From Rhodobacteraceae bacterium HLUCCO07 (lineage in GTDB: Bacteria; Pseudomonadota; Alphaproteobacteria; Rhodobacterales; Rhodobacteraceae), in contig LJSU01000010.1 in NCBI GenBank assembly GCA_001314705.1, forward strand, positions 62,001 through 126,000: DNA of 64,000 nucleotides, in the 5' to 3' direction. A program made the position numbers and the translations under genes. Shown one piece after another: positions 9,490 through 18,591 of the stretch. The notes under the pieces were generated by a model, which was not told the DNA's origin, searched no databases, and saw only the letters and a list, made by a program, of their open reading frames with translations. The first letter of the stretch is position 1; each line of letters begins with the position of its first letter.

Positions 9490-10440
9490 ATGACCGATAC
9501 CAGCATCAACAATCAGGCCACGACCGGCACAGGCACCGGCGACGCCGAGTTCGGCGATTACTTCGCCCTGCTCAAGCCGCGGGTGATGTCGCTGGTCGTG
9601 TTCACGGCCCTTGTCGGTCTGCTGGCGGCGCCGGTGGACGTGCATCCCGTGATCGGATTTGCCTCGATCCTGTTCATCGCCCTTGGCGGCGGGGCCTCGG
9701 GCGCGCTCAACATGTGGTGGGATGCCGATATCGACCGTATCATGAAACGCACCCGGAACCGCCCGATCCCGGCCGGTCGGGTCAGCGAGGGCGAGGCGCT
9801 GTCCTTCGGCGCCTTCCTCGCGGCGTTTTCGATAGTGATGCTGGGCCTTGCGGCCAATCTCGTCGCTGCCGCGATCCTGGCTTTCACCATCTTCTTCTAC
9901 GTGGTGATCTATACCATGTGGCTGAAACGCTGGACGCCACAGAACATCGTGATCGGCGGCGCCGCCGGGGCTTTTCCGCCGATGATCGGCTGGGCCGTGG
10001 CCACCGGCGGGATCAGCGTGGAATCGGTGCTGATGTTCACCCTCATCTTCATGTGGACGCCACCGCATTTCTGGGCGCTGGCGCTGTTCATGAAATCCGA
10101 CTATCACGAGGCCCGCGTGCCGATGCTGACCGTGACCCACGGGCGCCGTGCCACGCGCCTGCACATCCTGGTCTATACGATTCTGCTCGTATCGGTTGCA
10201 ATCGGCACCGGGTTCACCGCCATCGGCGGCCCGGTCTATCTCACCGTGGCGTTGCTGCTCAACGCGCTGTTCCTCAAGGGCGCCTTCGACATCTGGCGGC
10301 GCAACGAGGCACAGGCCGAGGGCGACGGCTACCGCGCAGAAAAGAAGCTCTTCGCGCTGTCGCTCGTCTATCTCTTCGGCCATTTCGGCGCGATTCTCGC
10401 GGAATCGACCCTGGGCCAATTCGGCATGGGGGGCTGGTGA
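9490..10440 (+). CDS. ctaB: Protoheme IX farnesyltransferase (heme O synthase)
   Basis: 316 residues, a polytopic inner-membrane UbiA-family prenyltransferase that attaches farnesyl to protoheme to make heme O, the precursor of heme A in the aa3 oxidase. The catalytic Asp-rich motif is NMWWDADIDRIMKRT (Asn74, Asp78, Asp80, Asp82), with the second conserved stretch YTMWLKRWTPQNIVIGG and the DYHEARVPML loop. The N-terminal 20 residues are a low-complexity Thr/Gly leader. It sits between coxB and a tiny membrane protein gene, with 3 nt to the latter. Confidence 0.96.
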   Translation: MTDTSINNQATTGTGTGDAEFGDYFALLKPRVMSLVVFTALVGLLAAPVDVHPVIGFASILFIALGGGASGALNMWWDADIDRIMKRTRNRPIPAGRVSEGEALSFGAFLAAFSIVMLGLAANLVAAAILAFTIFFYVVIYTMWLKRWTPQNIVIGGAAGAFPPMIGWAVATGGISVESVLMFTLIFMWTPPHFWALALFMKSDYHEARVPMLTVTHGRRATRLHILVYTILLVSVAIGTGFTAIGGPVYLTVALLLNALFLKGAFDIWRRNEAQAEGDGYRAEKKLFALSLVYLFGHFGAILAESTLGQFGMGGW

Positions 10441-10443
10441 TCG

Positions 10444-10611
10444 ATGGCGATCAAGGTCGAACATGAACTGCACAAGCGCCGCCTGGGGCGCAATATCGGC
10501 CTCGGGCTGGTGCTCGTGGGATTTGTCGCACTGGTGTTCGGGCTGACCGTGGTCAAGGTCGAACGCGGCGATTTCTCGGCCAATCCGCCACGCGCGGAAG
10601 GGGGTGAATGA
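10444..10611 (+). CDS. Small membrane protein of the oxidase assembly operon (CoxF-like)
   Basis: 55 residues: a basic N-terminus ([17 protein letters not shown]), one membrane helix (about residues 18-37) and a short acidic tail. It starts 3 nt after ctaB, and its TGA overlaps the ctaG ATG (ATGA), so coupling is certain from the sequence. A one-helix protein of this size at exactly this place is conserved in Rhodobacteraceae and is sometimes called CoxF or a cytochrome oxidase small assembly protein. A role in subunit II or copper-site assembly is inferred from position only. Confidence 0.8.
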   Translation: MAIKVEHELHKRRLGRNIGLGLVLVGFVALVFGLTVVKVERGDFSANPPRAEGGE

Positions 10612-11204
10612 TGGCAATGGACGGCAAACGCAAGACCCTGCTGCAGACCGTGGGCCTGGTCGTGACGATGGGCGCACTGGCCTGGGCTTCGGTGCCCTTC
10701 TACGACTGGTTCTGCCGCGTCACCGGCTTCGGCGGCGTCACGCAGGAGGCCGGGGCAGATAGCGACGAAATCCTCGACCGCACCATCAAGGTGCGCTTCG
10801 ATGCTTCCAAGGCGCGCGGTTTCGACTGGGAATTCAAGCCCATGCAACGCGAGATGGAATTGCGGATCGGTGAAACCGGGCTTGCTTTCTACGAAGCCTA
10901 CAACCCCACCGACCGGCCAATCGCCGGACAGGCCAGCTATAACGTCACGCCCTATGATGCCGGCGGTTTCTTCTCCAAGATTGAATGCTTCTGCTTTACC
11001 GAACAGGTGCTGCAACCGGGCGAACGGGTCGAGATGCCGGTCACGTTCTTCGTCGATCCCGAGATCGTTGATGACCGCGACGCGAAACACGTCCACACCA
11101 TCACGCTGGGCTATACCTTCTACGAAATCGACCTGCCCGAAAGCGAGGCCGAGGACTCACAAGCCGCGCTTGACACGCAGTCGGAACAAAGCAACCTGAA
11201 CTGA
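10608..11204 (+). CDS. ctaG: Cytochrome c oxidase assembly protein CtaG (Cox11)
   Basis: 198 residues. A single N-terminal membrane helix (about 10-29) is followed by a periplasmic immunoglobulin-like domain. Cox11/CtaG delivers copper to CuB of subunit I. The copper ligands are in the CFCF motif (residues 127-130, [10 protein letters not shown]), with a further conserved Cys36 close to the membrane in [23 protein letters not shown] and TLGYTFYE are also family hallmarks. The start overlaps the preceding small gene; an ATG at 10611 would remove one residue. Confidence 0.96.
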   Translation: MMAMDGKRKTLLQTVGLVVTMGALAWASVPFYDWFCRVTGFGGVTQEAGADSDEILDRTIKVRFDASKARGFDWEFKPMQREMELRIGETGLAFYEAYNPTDRPIAGQASYNVTPYDAGGFFSKIECFCFTEQVLQPGERVEMPVTFFVDPEIVDDRDAKHVHTITLGYTFYEIDLPESEAEDSQAALDTQSEQSNLN

Positions 11205-11243
11205 TCAATAAGCCTCCCGCAAGGGAACACGACGAGGGTAAAA

Positions 11244-12044
11244 ATGGCGCACGAAAAGAACCACGACTATCACATCCTGAACCCCTCCATCTGGCCCCTG
11301 CTGGGCGCGCTGGCCGGGTTCATCATGCTCTTCGGGGCGGTGCTCTACATGCATGACGTGACCGCTTGGATCATGATCATCGGTTTCGTGTTCACCTGTT
11401 ACGTCATGTATGGCTGGTGGGCCGACGTGGTGGCCGAATCCAATGTCGGCGACCATACCCCGGTGGTGAAGATCGGCCTGCGCTATGGCGTGGTGCTCTT
11501 TATCATCTCGGAAGTGATGTTTTTCGCGGCCTGGTTCTGGACCTTCTTCAAGCACGCACTTTACCCGATGGGTCCCGAAAGCCCGATGGTCGACGGCCAA
11601 TGGCCCCCCGCCGGCATCGAGACCTTCGATCCCTGGCACCTGCCGCTGATCAACACTTTGATCCTGTTGTGCTCGGGGATGGCTGCGACATGGGCACACC
11701 ATGCACTGGCCCATGAAAACAACCGCGAAGACATGAAATGGGGCCTGGTGATCGCGATCGTTCTGGGCGTGTTCTTCACCATCCTGCAAGCCTATGAATA
11801 CAGCCATGCCGCCTTCGGCTTTGCCGGCAACATCTATGGCGCATCCTTCTTCATGGCCACCGGCTTTCACGGCTTCCACGTGATCATCGGCACGATCTTC
11901 CTTGCGGTCTGCCTGTTCCGCCTGATGGCCGGGCATTTCACGCAGGAAAGTCACGTCGGCTTCGAGGCCGCGGCCTGGTATTGGCACTTTGTCGATGTGG
12001 TCTGGCTCTTCCTCTTCGCCTCGATCTATATCTGGGGCGCCTGA
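11244..12044 (+). CDS. coxC: Cytochrome c oxidase subunit III
   Basis: 266 residues, seven predicted membrane helices, full length for aa3-type subunit III. Recognisable segments are [16 protein letters not shown] at the N-terminus, GEHTP-like [26 protein letters not shown] with the lipid-binding Glu, and [13 protein letters not shown] with [16 protein letters not shown] at the C-terminus. It stabilises subunit I and its proton uptake. It ends the oxidase-subunit part of the operon and is followed by an intrinsic terminator. Confidence 0.97.
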   Translation: MAHEKNHDYHILNPSIWPLLGALAGFIMLFGAVLYMHDVTAWIMIIGFVFTCYVMYGWWADVVAESNVGDHTPVVKIGLRYGVVLFIISEVMFFAAWFWTFFKHALYPMGPESPMVDGQWPPAGIETFDPWHLPLINTLILLCSGMAATWAHHALAHENNREDMKWGLVIAIVLGVFFTILQAYEYSHAAFGFAGNIYGASFFMATGFHGFHVIIGTIFLAVCLFRLMAGHFTQESHVGFEAAAWYWHFVDVVWLFLFASIYIWGA

Positions 12045-12075
12045 GCCACGGCCGCACATGCACGAAAGCTACCGG

Positions 12076-12107
12076 ACGCCCCGCCCTGACAGCGGGGCGT
12101 TTGCTTT
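12076..12107 (+). terminator. Intrinsic terminator after coxC
   Basis: ACGCCCCGC (12076-12084) pairs perfectly with GCGGGGCGT (12092-12100) across a 7-nt loop, followed by TTGCTTT. This separates the coxB-coxC transcript from the SURF1-thrC group. Confidence 0.8.
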
Positions 12108-12205
12108 GACAGAGGGGCCTCGTGGCCCGCCCACCCCTCTTGGCCACCGATCCAATCCGGGCTAGAACCCGACCCCGCGACACACCCGCTTTTCCCGAGG
12201 CTCCC

Positions 12206-12889
12206 TTGCGCCGCAACCTGCCCTTCCTGATCTTTTCCGCCGCCGTGCTGGTGCTCTTCATCAGCCTGGGCAACTGGCAGGTCCGGCGCCTGGCCGAGAA
12301 AGAGTCGTATCTGGCCGAAATAGAGGCCCGCATCGGCGCCGCCCCCGTCGCCATCCCCGCTGCACCTGATCCGCAGGCCGACCGCTTTCTCGCCGTCACC
12401 ACCAAGGGGCGCCTCACCGGGCCCGAAATCCACGTTCTCGTCTCCACCCGCGACCTCGGGGCAGGCTATCGCGTCATTCGCGCGTTCGAGACAGAGGGCC
12501 GCCGCGTTCTCGTCGATCTCGGCTTCATCCGCCTGGGCGACAAGGACACGCCCCGCCCATCCCGGGATGTCACGATCGACGGCAATCTCTACTGGCCCGA
12601 CGAGACCGACAGCTACACCCCCGAGAACGACCGCGAGGCCAACATCTGGTATGCGCGTGACGTCCCACCGCTGGCCGACGCCCTCGACACCGAGGAAACG
12701 CTGGTCGTCGCGCGCACGATCGACCCGCCCGACCCCGCCATTACTCCCCTGCCGACCGACACATCCGGCATCCCCAACCGGCACATGGAATACCTGCTCA
12801 CATGGTATGGATTGGCCGTAACTTGGGTGGTAATGACGCTCTACTTTCTCTTCCGCCGCCGCGCGACCGCCAGGAAAGGCAGCCGATGA
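12206..12889 (+). CDS. SURF1 family cytochrome oxidase assembly protein
   Basis: 227 residues from a TTG start, with two membrane helices at the ends (about 5-22 and 200-218) enclosing a periplasmic domain: the SURF1/Shy1 layout. SURF1 helps insert heme A into subunit I. Diagnostic segments are LGNWQVRRLAEK at the N-terminus, VLVDLGFI in the middle, and NRHMEYLLTWYGLAVTW at the C-terminus. TTG at 12206 is preferred because a GAGG site precedes it and the protein then begins at the first helix; the open frame extends back to a GTG at 12122. The stop overlaps thrC. Confidence 0.9.
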   Translation: MRRNLPFLIFSAAVLVLFISLGNWQVRRLAEKESYLAEIEARIGAAPVAIPAAPDPQADRFLAVTTKGRLTGPEIHVLVSTRDLGAGYRVIRAFETEGRRVLVDLGFIRLGDKDTPRPSRDVTIDGNLYWPDETDSYTPENDREANIWYARDVPPLADALDTEETLVVARTIDPPDPAITPLPTDTSGIPNRHMEYLLTWYGLAVTWVVMTLYFLFRRRATARKGSR

Positions 12890-14274
12890 ACTACATCTCG
12901 ACCCGCGGCACCGCCCCAGTGCTGGATTTCGAAGACACGATGCTCACCGGCCTTGCCCGCGACGGCGGGCTCTACCTGCCCGAGGCCATTCCGTCCCTGA
13001 CGACGGGCGAGATCGCGGCGCTGGCCGGGCTTTCCTACGAGGAATGCGCCTTTCGCATCATGCGCCCCTTCATCGGCGACGCCTTCACCGACGACGCGTT
13101 CCGCGGAATAATCGCCCGCGCCTATGCCGGTTTCAACCACGCCGCCCGTGCGCCGCTGGTGCAGCTTGCCCCGGGGCATTTCCTGCTCGAACTCTTCCAC
13201 GGCCCGACGCTCGCGTTCAAGGATTTCGCGATGCAGCTCATCGGCCAGATGTTTCAGGCAGCGTTGGAGCGCAACGGCCAACGCGTCACCATCGTCGGCG
13301 CCACCAGCGGCGACACCGGGTCGGCGGCGATCGAGGCGTTCAGGGGGCTCGACAATGTCGATGTCTTCATCCTTTTCCCGCATGGCCGCGTCTCCGAAGT
13401 GCAGCGCCGCCAGATGACCACCCCCACCGAGGCCAATGTCCACGCCCTCGCCGTGACCGGGGATTTCGACGATTGCCAGGCCCGTGTGAAGGACATGTTC
13501 AACCATTTCGACTTTCGCGACAGGGTCGGGCTGGCAGGGGTGAACTCGATCAACTTCGCCCGCGTGCTGGCGCAGGTGGTCTATTACTTCACCTCGGCCG
13601 TGTCGCTCGGTGCCCCCGCCCGGTCGGTCAGTTTCACCGTGCCCACCGGCAATTTCGGCGACATCTTCGCGGGCTATCTGGCAAAGCGTATGGGCCTGCC
13701 CATCGACCGGCTGGTCGTGGCCACCAACCAGAACGACATCCTGCACCGCTGCCTTTCGTCCGCCGAGTATCGTCCCGACGGCGTGGCGCCCTCGATCAGC
13801 CCGTCGATGGACATCCAGGTCAGCTCGAATTTCGAGCGCGCCCTGTTCGAGGCATATGGGCGGGACGGCGCCGCCGTGGCGCAACTCATGGATGAGTTGA
13901 AGGCGGGCGGGTTCAGCGTCAGCCAGGGCGCGCTCCAGGCCCTGCGCGAGGTCTATGACAGCGGCCGTGCCTCCGAGGACGAGACCCGCGCCACCATCGC
14001 GCGGTTGCAGCGGACAACGGGCGAACTTCTCTGTCCCCATTCTGCCGTAGGCGTCAAGGTGGCCGAGGAAATGCGTGATCCCTCCACGCCGATGATCACG
14101 CTGGCCACCGCGCATCCGGCCAAATTCCCGGATGCTGTCGAAGAGGCGACCGGCATCCGCCCGCCCCTGCCCGCGCACATGGCCGACCTTTTCGACCGCC
14201 CCGAGCGCGTGACCCGGGTCGAGAACGACCTGACCGAAATCGAAACCCTGATCGAGGAGCGCCGCCGACCGTGA
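12886..14274 (+). CDS. thrC: Threonine synthase
   Basis: 462 residues, the long fungal/proteobacterial class. It converts O-phosphohomoserine to threonine with PLP. The PLP lysine is Lys112 in LAFKDFAMQ; GATSGDTGSAAIEAF holds the phosphate, and NSINFARVLAQVVYYF and PTGNFGDIFAGY are family motifs. Its ATG overlaps the SURF1 stop and its own stop overlaps the protease start (GTGA), so three genes are coupled. This SURF1-thrC-M16 order is standard in Rhodobacteraceae. Confidence 0.97.
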   Translation: MNYISTRGTAPVLDFEDTMLTGLARDGGLYLPEAIPSLTTGEIAALAGLSYEECAFRIMRPFIGDAFTDDAFRGIIARAYAGFNHAARAPLVQLAPGHFLLELFHGPTLAFKDFAMQLIGQMFQAALERNGQRVTIVGATSGDTGSAAIEAFRGLDNVDVFILFPHGRVSEVQRRQMTTPTEANVHALAVTGDFDDCQARVKDMFNHFDFRDRVGLAGVNSINFARVLAQVVYYFTSAVSLGAPARSVSFTVPTGNFGDIFAGYLAKRMGLPIDRLVVATNQNDILHRCLSSAEYRPDGVAPSISPSMDIQVSSNFERALFEAYGRDGAAVAQLMDELKAGGFSVSQGALQALREVYDSGRASEDETRATIARLQRTTGELLCPHSAVGVKVAEEMRDPSTPMITLATAHPAKFPDAVEEATGIRPPLPAHMADLFDRPERVTRVENDLTEIETLIEERRRP

Positions 14275-15536
14275 CTGTCCAGATCACCACCCTTTCCAAC
14301 GGATTTCGCATCGTGACCGAGCGCATGCCGGGGCTGCAATCCGCCTCGGTCGGCCTCTGGATCACCGCCGGCGGCCGCAACGAACGCGAAGACCAGAACG
14401 GCATCGCACATTTTCTCGAACACATGGCCTTCAAGGGCACCGCACGACGCTCCACGCTCCAGATCGCCGAGGCGATCGAGGATGTGGGGGGCTACATGAA
14501 CGCCTATACCTCGCGCGAGGCGACGGCCTATTACGCCCGGGTTCTGGGGCAGGACGTGGGCCTCGCGCTCGACGTGATCGCCGATATCCTCCTGAACCCG
14601 GTCTTCGCTCCCGAAGAGATCGGCATCGAGCGCGGCGTGATCCTTCAGGAGATCGGCCAGGCACTCGACACGCCCGATGACGTGATCTTCGACTGGCTCC
14701 AGGAACGCGCCTATCCCGACCAGCCCATCGGCCGCACCATCCTCGGCCCGCCGGACCGGGTGCGCGGCTTCTCGCGCGAGGATCTGCGCGCCTTCGTGGC
14801 CGAACATTACGCGCCCGGCAACATGATCCTCGCCGCCGCGGGCGACGTCGATCACGACGCGCTCGTGCGTCAGGCCGAAACGCTCTTCGGGCAGCTTGCA
14901 CCCGCGCAACCCGGCCTGATCCAGCCAGCGAAATTCGCAGGCGGGGAGTTCCGCAAGGAAAAGCCGCTCGAACAGGCCCATCTCGCACTGGCGTTCGAGG
15001 CGCCGGACTATCTCGATCCCGAGATTTACACCGCTCAGGTCTATGCCAACGCGCTGGGTGGAGGCATGTCCTCGCGCCTCTTTCAGGAAATCCGCGAAAG
15101 ACGCGGCCTTTGCTATACGATCTTCGCCTCGGCCGGGGCCTATTCCGACGCCGGGCTGATAACAATCTATGCCGGAACGAGCGGCGAGCAGATGCCCGAC
15201 CTCGCGCGCATCACCATCGACGAGATGCGCCGCGCCGCCGACGACATGAGCGAAGAAGAAATCGAACGCGCGCGCGCCCAGATGCGCGCGGGGCTTCTCA
15301 TGGGGCTTGAAAGCCCCTCGAACCGGGCCGAACGCATGGCGCGCATGGTCCAGATCTGGGGCACCGTGCCGACACCCGAAGAGGTGGTCGAGAAGATCGA
15401 CGCCGTGACCCGTGCCGGCGTACGCGATTTTGCCGGTCGCATGATCGGCGAGGCGGGGGCGGTGATGGCGCTCTACGGGCCGGTTGCAGGTACGCCCGAC
15501 CTGGCCACGCTCGACCGGCAAAGGCGCGCTGCGTGA
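14271..15536 (+). CDS. M16 family zinc peptidase (processing-peptidase-like)
   Basis: 421 residues, GTG start overlapping the thrC stop. It shows the inverted zinc motif HFLEH (His47, Glu50, His51) in NGIAHFLEHMAFKGT, and the GGYMNAYTSREATAYYARV strand typical of mitochondrial processing peptidase beta and bacterial PqqL/YmxG-like enzymes. The C-terminal M16 half keeps GGGMSSRLFQEIRERRGLCYTI. The substrate is unknown; bacterial relatives cleave short or unfolded peptides. Length and motifs suggest an active single-subunit type. Confidence 0.93.
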   Translation: MTVQITTLSNGFRIVTERMPGLQSASVGLWITAGGRNEREDQNGIAHFLEHMAFKGTARRSTLQIAEAIEDVGGYMNAYTSREATAYYARVLGQDVGLALDVIADILLNPVFAPEEIGIERGVILQEIGQALDTPDDVIFDWLQERAYPDQPIGRTILGPPDRVRGFSREDLRAFVAEHYAPGNMILAAAGDVDHDALVRQAETLFGQLAPAQPGLIQPAKFAGGEFRKEKPLEQAHLALAFEAPDYLDPEIYTAQVYANALGGGMSSRLFQEIRERRGLCYTIFASAGAYSDAGLITIYAGTSGEQMPDLARITIDEMRRAADDMSEEEIERARAQMRAGLLMGLESPSNRAERMARMVQIWGTVPTPEEVVEKIDAVTRAGVRDFAGRMIGEAGAVMALYGPVAGTPDLATLDRQRRAA

Positions 15537-16123
15537 TGCTCTCGCGGGTGCACCGCAAGCTGCGGATCGAAACCGACCGCCTGACCCTGCGCGCGCCCAC
15601 GCATTCCGATTTCAACGCCTGGACCGGACTGCGCCGCATGTCCGAGGCGTTCCTGACACCATGGGAGCCGGCCTGGGCGCATGACCATCTCAGCCGCCGC
15701 GCCTTCACCAACCGTGTCTACTGGGCGCAACGGTCGATCGGGGCAGGCACGGCGCTGCCCCTCTTCATGCTGCGGCGCGCCGATAATGCGCTCGTGGGGG
15801 CGATCACGCTCGACAATATCCGCCGCGGCCCGGCCCAGGCGGGCACCCTGGGCTACTGGGTCGGCGAGAACTTTGCCCGACAGGGCTACATGCGCGAGGC
15901 GATCGAGGCCGTGGTGCACCACGCCTATCACCGCATGGACCTCAGCCGGATCGAGGCCGCCTGCCTCCCCGAGAATACCGCCTCGCGCGCGGTGCTCGAA
16001 AAATCGGGCTTCAAATACGAGGGCGTCGCGCAAAGCTATCTTCAGATCAACGGGCGCTGGCGGACCCATGTTCTCTATGCCGCGCTTCGCAGCGACCGGC
16101 GCGGACGCACCGAGGCGGGCTGA
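15536..16123 (+). CDS. GNAT N-acetyltransferase, RimJ-like
   Basis: 195 residues. It resembles ribosomal-protein alanine acetyltransferases: N-terminal IETDRLTLRAPTHSDF, central GAITLDNIRRGPAQAGTLGYWVG, the acetyl-CoA loop GYMREAIEAVV, and the C-terminal RIEAACLPENTASRAVLEKSGFKYEG. It probably acetylates an N-terminal amine using acetyl-CoA in the cytosol. A GTG at 15533 would add one residue. The start overlaps the protease stop, so it belongs to the same operon. RimJ itself or another N-acetyltransferase of this class cannot be separated. Confidence 0.88.
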   Translation: MLSRVHRKLRIETDRLTLRAPTHSDFNAWTGLRRMSEAFLTPWEPAWAHDHLSRRAFTNRVYWAQRSIGAGTALPLFMLRRADNALVGAITLDNIRRGPAQAGTLGYWVGENFARQGYMREAIEAVVHHAYHRMDLSRIEAACLPENTASRAVLEKSGFKYEGVAQSYLQINGRWRTHVLYAALRSDRRGRTEAG

Positions 16124-16198
16124 CTACGGGCGGGAACCGGCACTCCCTGCTCACCGAAACGTCAACTGATTTCACCGCAAAGCTGCTAGACTGCCGTC

Positions 16199-17026
16199 AT
16201 GCTGCGATTGATCCTTGCCCTTTCTTTCGTCCTTCTTGCCCCTGCCGCGCAGGCCCAGACCCGCACGCCCAGCCATTGCATCGCCATCGCCGATGCCGCC
16301 CCCGGCCTCGAATACCTGCACAAGGCCGGTTTTCGTGACCCCGTCTCCGATCACGCGGTGCGCATCCGCTACATCGCCCATGCCTCCTTCCTGATCCAGA
16401 CACCCGCGGGCGTGAACGCCGTCACCGATTTCACGGGCAATATCGGCAACACCACGCTGATTCCCGATATCGTCACCATGAACCACGCCCATGGCACCCA
16501 CTGGACCGCCAATCCCGACCCGGCCATTCCCCATGTGCTCAGGGGCTGGGGCGAGGAATTCGGCGAGGGCGTCGATCATTATCTCGAATATCGTGACATG
16601 GCAGTGCGCAACGTGCCCACCGATATCCGCTCGGGCGCTGGCGGGTCCGAACCCTTCGGGAACTCGATCTTCGTGTTCGAGGTCGAGGGGCTGTGTATCG
16701 GCCACCTGGGCCACCTGCATCACGAACCCAACCCGGCGCAATATGCCGCGCTCGGACGGCTCGACGTGGTCATGGCCGCGGTTGATGGCGGCTATACCGT
16801 CGATCAGCCGACGATGATTCGCATCCTCAAGAAGCTGAAATCCTCGGTGGTGATCCCCATGCACTGGTTCGGCGATACCACGCTCCAGAGATTCATCGAC
16901 GGGATGCGCGACGAGTTCGACATCGTGCGCAGCGGCGAATCCAACCTCACCGTCTCGCTGCGCGACCTGCCCGCGCGCCCCACGGTGCATGTCCTCATGC
17001 CCCGCTATCTGCGCGACACCGATTGA
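16199..17026 (+). CDS. Exported MBL-fold metallo-hydrolase
   Basis: 275 residues with a clear Sec signal (LRLILALSFVLLAPAAQAQ, cut near residue 20). The rest is a UlaG-like metallo-beta-lactamase domain: HASFLIQTPAG, a metal motif reading HAHGTH, GHLGHLHH, and a closing PMHWFGD. The canonical motif is HxHxDH; here the Asp is replaced by Thr. My recollection is that related proteobacterial proteins carry a similar change, so it may be family-typical. The substrate is unknown. It stands alone between the GNAT and FAD-oxidase genes. Confidence 0.85.
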   Translation: MLRLILALSFVLLAPAAQAQTRTPSHCIAIADAAPGLEYLHKAGFRDPVSDHAVRIRYIAHASFLIQTPAGVNAVTDFTGNIGNTTLIPDIVTMNHAHGTHWTANPDPAIPHVLRGWGEEFGEGVDHYLEYRDMAVRNVPTDIRSGAGGSEPFGNSIFVFEVEGLCIGHLGHLHHEPNPAQYAALGRLDVVMAAVDGGYTVDQPTMIRILKKLKSSVVIPMHWFGDTTLQRFIDGMRDEFDIVRSGESNLTVSLRDLPARPTVHVLMPRYLRDTD

Positions 17027-17087
17027 GATCAGGAGGACGGCACGTCGCGTCTCGACGCGCACACGGGGCGCGCGTAAGACTTGTGCC

Positions 17088-18503
17088 ATGATGCTCAACC
17101 CCGTCGATGACAGCTTTCGCGCCACGCTCGCCCGGCTCCTGCCCGACCGCGCCCTGCGCCCGGTCGCACCGCATTACCTCGAAGAGCCGCGCGGCAAATG
17201 GCATGGGCAGGCCGGGGTGGTGGTCGCCCCCGCATCGGTCGAAGAGGTCTCGGTCGCCCTTGCCGCCGCGAATGACGCGCGCGTGCCGGTCGTGCCCTAT
17301 GGCGGCGGCACCGGCCTTGTCGGCGCGCAGGTCATGCCCGATGGCCCGGCGCCTATGCTCCTGTCGCTCGAACGGATGACCGCGATTCGCGCGATCCATC
17401 CACGGGAAAACCTCGCCATTGTCGAGGCCGGGGCGATCCTGTCGGACATCCACGACGCGGTGGCGCGCGAAAACCGGCTTTTCCCGCTCTCGATCGCGGC
17501 CAAAGGCTCGGCCCGGATCGGGGGCAACCTTGCCACCAACGCGGGCGGGGTCAATGTGCTGCGCTATGGCAATACCCGCGAACTCTGCCTCGGGATCGAG
17601 GCGGTGCTGCCCGACGGGCGGGTGATGAACACGCTCTCGCGCCTGCGAAAGGACAACACAGGCTATGACCTGCGCGATCTCCTGATCGGTTCCGAGGGCA
17701 CGTTGGGCGTGATCACCGCCGCCACCCTGAAACTCGCCCCGGTTCCAGCCGCCACCGGCACGGCCCTTCTCGTTGTCGAAAGCCCCGCCGCGGCGCTCGA
17801 TCTCTTGGCCATGGCGCGCGAGCGCGTCGGCGAATCGGTCAGCGCCTTCGAGCTGATCAGCGGCGCGGGCCTTGGCTTCCTGCGCGAGGTCATGCCCGAG
17901 ATGCGCCAGCCCTTTGCCGATGATCCCGACTGGTGCGTTCTCGTCGAACTGGGCCTGCCCCGCGGCCTTGACCCCGCAGAGACGCTGGAGGCGCTCTTTG
18001 CCGAAGCACTTGAGGCCGGGCTCGTCAGCGACGGCACCATCGCGCAATCGCTGGCCCAGCGCGACGCGCTGTGGGAGTTGCGCGAACAACTGCCCGAGGC
18101 CAATCGCCGAATCGGCTCGATCTCATCGCATGACATCTCGCTGCCGCTCTCCGAGGTGCCCGGCTTCATCACCCGCGCCGATGCCGCGCTGTCCGGTCTG
18201 GGCGACTTCCGAACGAATTGTTTCGGGCACCTGGGCGATGGAAACCTGCATTACAATGTGTTTCCGGGCCGCGGGCGCAGCCGCGACGACTATCCCGGTG
18301 CCGGCGAAAAGCTGCAGCGCCTGATCCATGACATCACCGCCGACATGGGCGGCTCGTTCAGTGCAGAACATGGCGTCGGACGGCTCAAGACGGGTGACCT
18401 GGAGCGCTATGGCGATCCCGTCAAGCTGGCGCTGATGCGACAGATCAAACAGGTTTTCGATCCCAACGGCATCATGAATCCCGGCGCTGTCCTGCGCGGC
18501 TGA
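17088..18503 (+). CDS. FAD-binding oxidoreductase (D-2-hydroxyacid dehydrogenase type)
   Basis: 471 residues. The N-terminal PCMH FAD domain has PYGGGTGLVGAQ and SIAAKGSARIGGNLATNAGG; the C-terminal FAD-oxidase domain has NCFGHLGDGNLHYNVFPG and FSAEHGVGRLK, the pattern of D-lactate and D-2-hydroxyglutarate dehydrogenases. It oxidises a 2-hydroxy acid to a 2-keto acid and passes electrons to a carrier. It lacks an iron-sulfur extension. The start is ATG 17088 (17091 is equivalent). The exact substrate cannot be told. Confidence 0.9.
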   Translation: MMLNPVDDSFRATLARLLPDRALRPVAPHYLEEPRGKWHGQAGVVVAPASVEEVSVALAAANDARVPVVPYGGGTGLVGAQVMPDGPAPMLLSLERMTAIRAIHPRENLAIVEAGAILSDIHDAVARENRLFPLSIAAKGSARIGGNLATNAGGVNVLRYGNTRELCLGIEAVLPDGRVMNTLSRLRKDNTGYDLRDLLIGSEGTLGVITAATLKLAPVPAATGTALLVVESPAAALDLLAMARERVGESVSAFELISGAGLGFLREVMPEMRQPFADDPDWCVLVELGLPRGLDPAETLEALFAEALEAGLVSDGTIAQSLAQRDALWELREQLPEANRRIGSISSHDISLPLSEVPGFITRADAALSGLGDFRTNCFGHLGDGNLHYNVFPGRGRSRDDYPGAGEKLQRLIHDITADMGGSFSAEHGVGRLKTGDLERYGDPVKLALMRQIKQVFDPNGIMNPGAVLRG

Positions 18504-18532
18504 TCGACAAAACCTCGCTCGGACCGGATCGG

Positions 18533-18547
18533 TTTACCGGGCGTTAA
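18533..18547 (+). promoter_or_regulatory. Candidate CtrA box upstream of dprA
   Basis: TTTA-CCGGGCG-TTAA matches the CtrA site TTAA-N7-TTAA with one mismatch and exact spacing, followed by C. It lies 45 nt before the dprA ATG. In Rhodobacter capsulatus CtrA controls gene-transfer-agent and uptake genes including dprA, which makes the site plausible. A short motif can occur by chance. Confidence 0.4.
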
Positions 18548-18591
18548 CCATCCGTGCGCTAGAGATGATCTCGTAGCAAGGCGGAGTCACG

